DNA of 11,817 nucleotides, from contig CAJMEU010000090.1 in NCBI GenBank assembly GCA_905212515.1, positions 1 through 11,817 of the forward strand. Reading direction: 5' to 3'. A program made the translations under genes and the position numbers. Under the pieces are notes generated by a model. It saw nothing but the letters and a program-made list of their open reading frames with translations, made no database searches and had not been told where the DNA came from. This document shows, piece by piece, positions 1 to 5,418 of this stretch. Source of the DNA: an uncultured Oscillospiraceae bacterium. Its GTDB lineage: Bacteria; Bacillota; Clostridia; Oscillospirales; Ruminococcaceae. The stretch's first letter is position 1. Every line of letters begins with the position of its first letter.

Positions 1-340
1 CGCAGGTGATGCCATATTTTTCAATATGGCGGCACAGGTTCTGATCGGCTGCGCACCAGTCACATTGGCCGCAGTATTTGGAACAGTCGCCGGTGACCTT
101 ATCGCCTGGGGCCAGGTCGGTAACGCCGCGTCCAACAGCCTCTACGATTCCGGACCATTCGTGGCCGAACAGCATGGGGTAGTTGTGGGGGCCGTTGTAA
201 GTGCCGGCATATAAGTGCAGGGCAGAGCCGCACAGGCCGACACGGCGCACGCGCACCAACACGTCGTTTGGGCCGCAGGCGGGCAGGGGCCGCGCTGCGG
301 CGCGTATCTCGCGCGGCCCGTGCAACAAATAAGCCTTCAT
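1..340 (-). CDS. Zinc-dependent alcohol/polyol dehydrogenase, N-terminal part (runs off window)
   Basis: This is the first 113 residues of a medium-chain zinc alcohol dehydrogenase; the rest lies beyond base 1. Visible catalytic zinc ligands are Cys37 (in LCGSALH), His60 and Glu61 (in GHEWSG). The structural zinc lobe is Cys90, Cys93, Cys96 and Cys103. The NAD-binding Rossmann half is outside the window. The start is set by AAAGGA about 10 nt upstream of ATG on the minus strand. Most relatives have CGSD-x-H after the first zinc cysteine; here the Asp is Ala40. Family members oxidise secondary alcohols of polyols and sugars. Next to an IolN-like hydrolase, a scyllo-inosose or similar cyclic-polyol dehydrogenase (IolM-like role) is an attractive inference. 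A threonine, sorbitol or galactitol-phosphate dehydrogenase cannot be excluded from the N-terminus alone. Hairpins at 363-479 separate it from the hydrolase, so co-transcription may be partial. Confidence 0.88.
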   Translation of the reverse strand, partial: MKAYLLHGPREIRAAARPLPACGPNDVLVRVRRVGLCGSALHLYAGTYNGPHNYPMLFGHEWSGIVEAVGRGVTDLAPGDKVTGDCSKYCGQCDWCAADQNLCRHIEKYGITC

Positions 341-362
341 GGAGAAACCATCCTTTCTAAAA

Positions 363-388
363 CGCGCCCGGCAGCAGTACCGGGCGCG
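363..388 (-). terminator. GC-rich hairpin with T-run just before the dehydrogenase RBS
   Basis: A perfect 9-bp stem (363-371 with 380-388, arms CGCGCCCGG/CCGGGCGCG, 8-nt loop) is followed on the minus strand by TTTT and then directly by the AAAGGA ribosome binding site of the dehydrogenase. It has terminator form but stands only about 20 nt before the start codon. It may be an attenuator or a second terminator that the dehydrogenase transcript must pass. Function is inferred from structure only. Confidence 0.5.
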
Positions 389-428
389 CGTTTATTATTC
401 TCCGCAATAAAAAACGGATCTCTAGGGC

Positions 429-450
429 TGTGGGCCAAAGGCGGCCCACA
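429..450 (-). repeat. 8-bp perfect hairpin in the gap between hydrolase and dehydrogenase
   Basis: TGTGGGCC at 429-436 is the exact reverse complement of GGCCCACA at 443-450, with a 6-nt loop. It lies between a strong terminator (458-479) and the hairpin at 363-388. There is no immediate T-run; a run of six T occurs about 15 nt further on the minus strand. It may be an RNA-stability or attenuation element. Confidence 0.4.
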
Positions 451-457
451 TGGCCGA

Positions 458-479
458 AAAATAGCCCCGCGGCTATTTT
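458..479 (-). terminator. Rho-independent terminator after the IolN-like hydrolase
   Basis: A perfect 9-bp stem (458-466 with 471-479; AAAATAGCC/GGCTATTTT) with a 4-nt loop GCGG is followed by T on the minus strand. It begins 9 nt after the hydrolase TAA stop. Stem, short loop and A/T flanks on both sides give the classical terminator shape, and it could work in both directions. Confidence 0.75.
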
Positions 480-487
480 ATATAAAT

Positions 488-1468
488 TTAGTACGCGGCG
501 ATGGTGTAGATGTGCTTGCCGCCCTTCAGCGGGCCTTTAATAAGGTCTTGGATGGTCTGCTCGTCAAAGCGCTGGGTGACTTTGTCCACGCTGGGCAGCT
601 TGCCGGCGGGCCAGGTGACCAGAATGTCGTTCACCAGCTTTTCCAGATAGTCCAGCAAAGCTTCGGTAGCAGGCATAGCCTTTTCGGCCGAAGCCAGCTT
701 GGCCTTGCCTACTACGCCCTCGGGATTGCCGATCACTTCAATGGTGCCGGCACCCGCGTGGGCATACCACTTCACCGCGCGGCCATAGATATTGCCGGCA
801 TTGTCGATGTGGCCCGGGGGAAGGAAGGTGTGCAGCTCTGTGTTGGGCGCATCCTCCATGCGGATCATCTCCGGGAACAGGGCCAGAGAGAAGCTGGTCT
901 CCTGTTCATCAGCGTGATTGAAGGGCGTTTCAAAACGGCATTTGGGATCGCCCACTTTCAGGTATTCCGGAATGGCATAATACCAGTTGACGTTCAAGAA
1001 AACGCCCGGCACCTGGTATTTGCGCTCGAATTGATGGATAGCTGTGGGAATGACATATTCCTGTCCGTGGCCGTTCAGCAAAATCTGCTTGCGGTAGCCC
1101 GCGTTCCAAAAGCCGGCCATGATCTGAGCCAGATAATCGCAGAAGGTGTTCTCATTGATGGGTACGGTGCCGGGCATGCCCATGTGGTGATAAGGGTGAG
1201 AACCAAACCATACGGGCTGGGACACGGTGCAGCCTGTGGCCTTGGCGATCTGTTCGGCCATGCGGGTAACCAGGAACGTGTCCTCGCCATAGCAGGCGTG
1301 GGCGCCGTGGCACTCGGTGGAACCGATGGGAATAATGATGACATCGTTGTTTTTCAGGCGATCTTCGCTCTGTTTCATGGTCATGTTCTGGAAGTAGATG
1401 GGCTCCTGGGAGTCCATATAACCGGAAACTTTTACTTCCTGCGGATAGGGAATCTGCCATTTTGACAT
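488..1468 (-). CDS. iolN: Creatininase-family hydrolase, probable 3-dehydro-scyllo-inosose (diketo-inositol) hydrolase
   Basis: The product is 326 residues of the creatininase/amidohydrolase fold. Likely metal ligands are Glu52 and His54 (GSTECHG), Asp63 (GEDT) and His134 (NGHGQE). The fold hydrolyses cyclic substrates. From memory, the N-terminal SKWQIPYPQEVKVSGY region, the CYGEDTF and WFGSHPYHH segments and the C-terminal GPLKGGKHIYT match the branch annotated as 3-dehydro-scyllo-inosose hydrolase, which opens diketo-inositol to 5-keto-gluconate in the non-canonical inositol pathway known from Thermotoga. This is recognition, not an alignment. The ATG has an ideal AAGGAGG 9 nt upstream; the reading frame stays open further upstream, but into the preceding aldolase gene. 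It lies 41 nt after the aldolase gene and ends at a terminator. At the usual NGHG-[GE]-N position the sequence is NGHGQE, so one canonical metal ligand may be replaced. Creatininase or mycofactocin-type functions are less likely in this sugar-acid context. Confidence 0.72.
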   Translation of the reverse strand: MSKWQIPYPQEVKVSGYMDSQEPIYFQNMTMKQSEDRLKNNDVIIIPIGSTECHGAHACYGEDTFLVTRMAEQIAKATGCTVSQPVWFGSHPYHHMGMPGTVPINENTFCDYLAQIMAGFWNAGYRKQILLNGHGQEYVIPTAIHQFERKYQVPGVFLNVNWYYAIPEYLKVGDPKCRFETPFNHADEQETSFSLALFPEMIRMEDAPNTELHTFLPPGHIDNAGNIYGRAVKWYAHAGAGTIEVIGNPEGVVGKAKLASAEKAMPATEALLDYLEKLVNDILVTWPAGKLPSVDKVTQRFDEQTIQDLIKGPLKGGKHIYTIAAY

Positions 1469-1509
1469 GATGGGATGCCTCCTTGAAATTGATAGGGAAA
1501 ACAGGACAG

Positions 1510-2163
1510 TCAGGAACGGACAGCGTGGGCCAAAGCAGCGGCCTCCCGGGTGAGGGCGGCGAAGTCCCCGACCGCGATGGCCGGTAAACTGACCAGGCTG
1601 CCCCCCACGCCCAGACAACAAGCCCCGGCTTGCAGGAACTGGGCGGCGTTGCCGCTGTCAACACCGCCCACCGCAGCTAAGCGGATGTGGGCCAGAGGCC
1701 CGCGCAGCGCCTTGAAGTAGGCGGGGCCCAGCAGGGCGGCGGGGAACATCTTTACGATGTCCGCACCAGCAGCATGGGCGGTGACAGCCTCGGTGGGGGT
1801 AAAGGCTCCGGGGATGGATACCAATCCCCGTTCTTTGGTGCGCCGGATGACGGCGGGGTTTGTGTCCGGCGAAATGATGTACTGGGCCCCGGCCTCGGCG
1901 GCCAGATCCACTTCCTCGCAGGTCAGTACTGTACCCGCACCCAGCAGCGCACGACCGGCCGAAACAGCGCGGACGGCGTCCAAGGCGTCCAAGGTTTGCT
2001 GGATGCCGCCCGGGCGAGCGTGGTCAAAGGTGATCTCCAGCGCGGTGACGCCGCCCTCAGCCAAGGCCGCGGCGGCCCGGGGCGTATCGGCCGGGGAAAC
2101 ATCGCGCATGATGGCGATGAGCCGGCGCGCCAGCAGCGCGCCCAGCACCTGTGTCTGTTCCAT
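1510..2163 (-). CDS. 2-dehydro-3-deoxy-6-phosphogluconate/-galactonate aldolase (KDPG/KDPGal, Eda/DgoA type)
   Basis: This 217-residue class I aldolase cleaves a 2-keto-3-deoxy-6-phospho-aldonate to pyruvate and glyceraldehyde-3-phosphate. Signatures are Arg20 (IMRDVS), the catalytic Glu43 (LEITF), GAGTVLT at 75-81, ISPDTNP at 97-103, IPGAFTPTE at 117-125 and the Schiff-base Lys138 in VKMFPA. Length matches the family (about 205-215). The start codon follows AAGGAGG by 5 nt. It lies 38 nt after the dehydrogenase gene in one leftward operon. The divergent operon carries a 2-dehydro-3-deoxygalactonokinase, so a DgoA-type (KDPGal) specificity is plausible; KDPG, KHG or relaxed specificity cannot be told apart by eye. 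The GPAYFKALRGPL segment recalls DgoA as much as Eda. Confidence 0.92.
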   Translation of the reverse strand: MEQTQVLGALLARRLIAIMRDVSPADTPRAAAALAEGGVTALEITFDHARPGGIQQTLDALDAVRAVSAGRALLGAGTVLTCEEVDLAAEAGAQYIISPDTNPAVIRRTKERGLVSIPGAFTPTEAVTAHAAGADIVKMFPAALLGPAYFKALRGPLAHIRLAAVGGVDSGNAAQFLQAGACCLGVGGSLVSLPAIAVGDFAALTREAAALAHAVRS

Positions 2164-2201
2164 GAAAACCTCCTTGGGAATAAACAGAAAAGGGATGAGG
2201 C

Positions 2202-2960
2202 TCAACGCCCCAGATAACCGCCGTCTATGGGGAGGACGGCGCCGCTGATATAGTCGGACGCAGCGCTGGCCAAAAAAACGACAGCGCCTTTCAAATCGTC
2301 CGGCGTGCCCCAGCGATGGGCGGGGATGCGCAGGGTGATCTCATGGTTGCGGGCCGGGTCGGCGATGAGCTTTGTGTTCAGGGCCGTGTCCATGTATCCG
2401 GGGGCGATGGCGTTTACCGTGACGCCGCGACCCGCCCACTCGTTGGAAAGTGCTTTGGTAAGCTGCGCCACCGCACCTTTGGAAGCAGTGTAGGGGCAGC
2501 AGTTCAGGCCGCCGAAAAAACTGAGCATAGATGCCACGTTGATGATCTTGCCGTAGCCCTGTTCCAGCATGCGGCCAGCTGCCAACTGACTCATTTGAAA
2601 CAGGGCGGTCACGTTCAGTTCCATCAGCCGGTCCCAATCCCCCAACGGGATCTCCTCGGCTTTGCCGCGCACTTGCATACCGGCGTTGTTCACCAGGATG
2701 TCCACGCCGCCGCCCAGTGCCTCGCAGGCCGCATTAAAGGCGGCGGGCAGGCTGGTGCGGTCAGTTAGATCAGCTTGGATGCCCACGAACTGGCGGCCCT
2801 GAGTGCACAGCGCCTGAGCGAGCTCGACGGTATTGGGCAGGCGGTCCATCAGGACAACCTGGGCGCCGGCCTCAGCCAAGGCCTCAGCCATACTTTTGCC
2901 CAGCCCGGCACAACCGCCCGTGACGATGGCGCGCCGGCCGTCTAAGCGGAATAGATCCAT
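2202..2960 (-). CDS. KduD-like short-chain dehydrogenase (2-deoxy-D-gluconate 3-dehydrogenase / gluconate 5-dehydrogenase family)
   Basis: This 252-residue classical SDR is NAD(P)-dependent. It has the TGGCAGLG cofactor motif (14-21), Asp39 at the end of the second strand (suggesting NAD preference), NNAG (91-94), the catalytic set Asn116-Ser144-Tyr157-Lys161 (YTASK), and NAIAPGYMDT. The segments KIINVASMLSFFGG and PAHRWGTPDDL, and the C-terminal IDGGYLGR, are typical of KduD and gluconate 5-dehydrogenase. KduD interconverts 2,5-diketo-3-deoxygluconate and 2-keto-3-deoxygluconate. Next to a 2-keto-3-deoxy kinase and aldolase, reduction of a keto-aldonate is the likely job. The start chosen (MDLFRLDG) has GGAGG 6 nt upstream. 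An upstream in-frame ATG at 3026 coincides with the predicted transcription start and has no RBS. It is first gene of the leftward operon; its TGA is 38 nt before the aldolase start. Confidence 0.87.
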   Translation of the reverse strand: MDLFRLDGRRAIVTGGCAGLGKSMAEALAEAGAQVVLMDRLPNTVELAQALCTQGRQFVGIQADLTDRTSLPAAFNAACEALGGGVDILVNNAGMQVRGKAEEIPLGDWDRLMELNVTALFQMSQLAAGRMLEQGYGKIINVASMLSFFGGLNCCPYTASKGAVAQLTKALSNEWAGRGVTVNAIAPGYMDTALNTKLIADPARNHEITLRIPAHRWGTPDDLKGAVVFLASAASDYISGAVLPIDGGYLGR

Positions 2961-3032
2961 AGCTTGCCTCCATTTCTCAAAAGAGGAACTGCCCTGTTTC
3001 TCTTTGATGTTCCATTGGTATGCCATGCGTAT

Positions 3033-3061
3033 ATATTAACATGTGCAGACAAAAACCGCAA
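3033..3061 (-). promoter_or_regulatory. Predicted sigma-A promoter of the leftward SDR-aldolase-hydrolase operon
   Basis: On the minus strand a -35-like TTGCGG (3056-3061) lies 17 nt from TAATAT (3033-3038). The -10 is preceded by TGT, giving an extended -10 form TGTTAATAT. Transcription would begin near 3026, leaving a leader of about 65 nt before the SDR start at 2960. An imperfect inverted repeat (CATG arms with TGC flanks) spans the -10 region and might be an operator. Predicted by eye only. Confidence 0.55.
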
Positions 3062-3192
3062 GCTTTTTTATTGAAAAATATGCGTTATGGACAAAATTGG
3101 TGCTTTTGAATAAAGTTCATTCAGCTTTTTTGAGCACAATGGCTTTTTCTGCGCAAAGGAAGAGCAAGAGAGAAAAAATTTGATGAATATCA

Positions 3193-3221
3193 TTGACATA
3201 CCAAAGATATATCTATATAAT
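3193..3221 (+). promoter_or_regulatory. Exact consensus sigma-A promoter for the kinase-dehydrogenase operon
   Basis: TTGACA at 3193-3198, a 17-nt spacer and TATAAT at 3216-3221 match the sigma-70/sigma-A consensus at every position. A small inverted repeat TGAT-N4-ATCA (3181-3192) abuts the -35 box. Transcription would start near 3228, about 180 nt upstream of the kinase start codon. A promoter this strong implies that control is by a repressor or by the long leader. Confidence 0.85.
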
Positions 3222-3227
3222 GAGGGC

Positions 3228-3407
3228 GGAAAACCAAGCGGCGAAACAGAAAAAGGGAACAGAACAAAATGGACCAAAGCAGCGGAAAAGTCCGCGGCTT
3301 GGGCGGTGATGCCAGGGGAGGGCAGGCCGCCGGCCGTAGGATCGCCCGCCATGTGCCTTTGCAGGCAATTGCCTGCAAAGGCGCAGATCAAGAAAGGACA
3401 ATTTGTT
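3228..3407 (+). promoter_or_regulatory. Long structured 5' leader of the kinase operon
   Basis: Between the predicted start site and the kinase ATG lie about 180 nt with several possible RNA hairpins. They are GCGGA-AAAG-TCCGC (3282-3295), a nested stem GGCGG/CCGCC enclosing TGCC/GGCA (3302-3331), and the 28-nt perfect palindrome at 3355-3382. The kinase RBS AAAGGA is at 3393-3398. No known riboswitch family was recognised. The reading frame of the kinase is open through this leader, but no upstream start fits the promoter and RBS. Confidence 0.5.
3355..3382. repeat. 28-bp perfect palindrome upstream of the kinase RBS
   Basis: GCCTTTGCAGGCAA (3355-3368) is immediately followed by its exact reverse complement (3369-3382). 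Two more pairs (3353/3384, 3352/3385) extend it past one G-U position. It has no spacer, so as DNA it is an ideal dimer-binding operator, and as RNA it folds to a strong hairpin with a minimal loop. It ends about 10 nt before the kinase RBS and lies about 130 nt after the predicted start site, so a roadblock operator or a leader hairpin fits better than a promoter-overlapping operator. Confidence 0.9.
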
Positions 3408-4415
3408 ATGAGACCTTATATCATGACGCTGGACACCGGTACCACCAACACCCGCGCCATTTTGTGGGACGGGCAGCGGCGGGCGGTAGCCCAGCAAAAA
3501 CAAGCCGTAGGCGTGCGTGATACGGCCATCGACGGCAACAATGGCCGCCTGAAAAACGCAGTGAAGGACTGCCTGGAGGCGTTGCTGCGCGAGGCGTACC
3601 TCACTTGGGAGGATGTGCACTGCGTTATCGCCAGCGGAATGATTACCTCCAACGTGGGATTGGTAGAAGTGCCCCATCTGGTAGCGCCGGTGGGCATCGA
3701 CGACCTGGCACGAGGCATTGTGCGCGTGGCTTTGCCCGATGTGTGCCCTTTGCCCATCTGGTTCATCCCGGGGGTAAAAAACTCCGGCGGAGAAATCACC
3801 ATGGAAAATCTGGAGACCATGGATATCATGCGCGGCGAAGAGGTGGAGAGCGCGGCCATTATCGAGCAATACGAACCGGGGACGCCACTGCTGCTGGTGC
3901 TGCCAGGAAGCCACACTAAATTTGTCAGTGTGGACGCATCCGGGCGCATAACCGGCTGCCTGACCTCCATCGCAGGGGAACTGCTGGCATCTATCACCAA
4001 TGACACCATTTTGGCCGATGCGGTAGGGCGCCGATTTGTAGAGGCTGACACCTACGACAGGGAAGCCCTGCTGGCTGGCTGCCGCAGCGCGGCCCGGGTG
4101 GGCCTGGGTCGCACTTGCTTTTCCGGACGCATCATGAACCAGTTCATCACCAAGGATACGGCCAAAGTGGCCAATTTTGTTCTGGGCGCTGTGCTGCAAA
4201 GCGACATGATGGCCATCCGGCATTCAACCGCATTGGTCGTCAGTTCGGAAACCACAGTGGTGGTGGCGGGCAAGGCACCGCTGCAGCAGGCCATTGTAGA
4301 CATTTTGCAGGCCGACGGCACCTTTGCCGATGTGCGCGCCTACCAGCCGGAAGGAGACATGCCATTGTCGGCCCTGGGAGCCTACGCCATTGCCAGGCGC
4401 GGCAATATTTTGTGA
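3408..4415 (+). CDS. dgoK: 2-dehydro-3-deoxygalactonokinase (DgoK family)
   Basis: This 335-residue sugar-acid kinase phosphorylates 2-keto-3-deoxy-galactonate (or an epimer) at C6 with ATP, making the substrate of the aldolase encoded at 1510-2163. The N-terminal phosphate-1 motif of the actin/hexokinase-like fold is LDTGTTNTR (residues 8-16). Family segments include IASGMITSNVGL, PIWFIPGVKN, MRGEEVE, the LPGSHTK motif (about 165-171) and TSIAGELL. Length is at the upper end for DgoK, since the enterobacterial form is near 290. The start has AAAGGA 9 nt upstream; upstream in-frame starts (3180) precede the predicted transcription start. It is first gene of a two-gene operon, 28 nt ahead of the dehydrogenase. 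Divergent placement from the aldolase and SDR suggests shared induction by the same substrate. Confidence 0.88.
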   Translation: MRPYIMTLDTGTTNTRAILWDGQRRAVAQQKQAVGVRDTAIDGNNGRLKNAVKDCLEALLREAYLTWEDVHCVIASGMITSNVGLVEVPHLVAPVGIDDLARGIVRVALPDVCPLPIWFIPGVKNSGGEITMENLETMDIMRGEEVESAAIIEQYEPGTPLLLVLPGSHTKFVSVDASGRITGCLTSIAGELLASITNDTILADAVGRRFVEADTYDREALLAGCRSAARVGLGRTCFSGRIMNQFITKDTAKVANFVLGAVLQSDMMAIRHSTALVVSSETTVVVAGKAPLQQAIVDILQADGTFADVRAYQPEGDMPLSALGAYAIARRGNIL

Positions 4416-4443
4416 ACAGGCAAAACGCCGGGAGGAACAAACT

Positions 4444-5418
4444 ATGAACGTTGTGATCACAGATTATGAATATGACAATATCGAACGGGAAAAAGAGATC
4501 TTCGCCCAGGCCGGCTTGGAACTGTCCGAATACCAAGTGAAAAGCGGCCAGGCCCTGGCTGACGCCGTGCGGGATGCGGATGCAGTGGTGGTGCAGTATG
4601 CTGAGATGACGAGTGACATCATCCGACAGATGGTACACTGCAAAATGATCATTAAATACGGCATCGGGGTAAACAACATTGATACTGCGGCGGCCACGGA
4701 ACAAGGGATTTATGTATGCAACGTGCCCGATTATGGCGTAGATGAGGTATCGAACCACGCGGTGGCCCTGCTACTGAGTTTGGCGCGCAAACTTCCAGTA
4801 TTGCAGCAGACACTGCGTGACGGCGGCTGGGGCTATGGCCGGGCGGTGCCTGCTTACCGGGTGGCTGGGAGCACCTTGGGCTTAGTCAGCCTGGGGCGCA
4901 TCCCCTCGCTGGTGGCGCGGAAAATGCGAGGCTTTGGCGTGCGTCTGCTGGCATACGATCCTTTTGTAACGCCTCAATATGCGGCAGAACTGGGCGTGGA
5001 ACTGGTGGATTTCGACACCTTGTGCCGAGAGAGCGATTATATCTCCATCCATTGTCCGCTGACGCCACAGACCCGGCATCTGTTCAACAAAGAATCCTTC
5101 CGCAGAATGAAGAATACGGCCATTTTGGTCAACACGGCCCGAGGGTCGGTGGTATGTGAAAAGGATTTGATCTGGGCGCTGGAGCAAGGCGAGATTGCCG
5201 GCGCGGGCTTGGATGTATATGAACAAGAGCCGCTTGCACTCGACAGTCCTCTGCTGGGCATGGAACAGGTGATCTGTACCGGCCATTGCGCCTGGTACAC
5301 CGAAGATGCGATTGCCACCCTGCAGCAGAAAGCGGCGGAGGAAGTGGTACGTGTGCTGGCTGGCAATGACCCGCTTAATTGTACCAACCGCCGGGAACTG
5401 GCAATGCGAACCCATTGA
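4444..5418 (+). CDS. C-terminal-binding-protein-like D-2-hydroxyacid dehydrogenase
   Basis: This 324-residue member of the D-isomer 2-hydroxyacid dehydrogenase superfamily resembles the bacterial CtBP branch and should reduce or oxidise a 2-keto/2-hydroxy acid with NAD(H). The catalytic triad is Arg233 (NTARGSVV), Glu262 (YEQEP) and His281 (TGHCAWYTEDA). Substrate-loop residues KYGIGVNNID lie at 71-80. Asp172 (LLAYDP) after the second Rossmann strand predicts NAD over NADP. The dinucleotide loop, usually G-x-G-x-x-G or G-x-G-x-x-A, reads SLGRIP (149-154), keeping only the central glycine. The start follows GGAGG by 8 nt. It is 28 nt after the kinase, so it is probably translated from the same mRNA and acts on a keto-acid of that pathway, but its substrate is unknown. 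Its last 537 nt overlap the antisense extension of the desulfidase ORF. Confidence 0.88.
   Translation: MNVVITDYEYDNIEREKEIFAQAGLELSEYQVKSGQALADAVRDADAVVVQYAEMTSDIIRQMVHCKMIIKYGIGVNNIDTAAATEQGIYVCNVPDYGVDEVSNHAVALLLSLARKLPVLQQTLRDGGWGYGRAVPAYRVAGSTLGLVSLGRIPSLVARKMRGFGVRLLAYDPFVTPQYAAELGVELVDFDTLCRESDYISIHCPLTPQTRHLFNKESFRRMKNTAILVNTARGSVVCEKDLIWALEQGEIAGAGLDVYEQEPLALDSPLLGMEQVICTGHCAWYTEDAIATLQQKAAEEVVRVLAGNDPLNCTNRRELAMRTH

Noticed and set aside
215..1465. Long plus-strand open frame opposite the dehydrogenase and hydrolase
   Set aside because: It has no RBS and no family motifs, and it is antisense to two recognised proteins; the open frame follows from GC-rich codon use on the other strand.
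2961..3026. N-terminal extension of the SDR from an ATG at 3026
   Set aside because: The extra 22 residues are not SDR-like, the ATG coincides with the predicted transcript start, and ATG 2960 has a well-placed GGAGG.
3107..3123. TGAAT-N7-ATTCA inverted repeat between the divergent promoters as an operator
   Set aside because: Five-base arms in AT-rich DNA are expected by chance; nothing else supports it, although its position between promoters keeps it possible.
3180..3407. N-terminal extension of the kinase from an in-frame ATG at 3180
   Set aside because: The ATG lies upstream of the -35/-10 promoter (3193-3221), has no fitting RBS, and the extension has no kinase-family residues; ATG 3408 has AAAGGA at 9 nt.
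3269..3520. Possible leader peptide ORF overlapping the kinase start
   Set aside because: It has only a weak, badly spaced RBS, low-complexity Arg/Gly-rich translation and overlap into the kinase in another frame; no sign of a coding leader peptide.
3213..4223. Minus-strand open frame opposite the kinase
   Set aside because: No recognisable domain, and it is antisense to the conserved kinase with its DGTTNTR motif.
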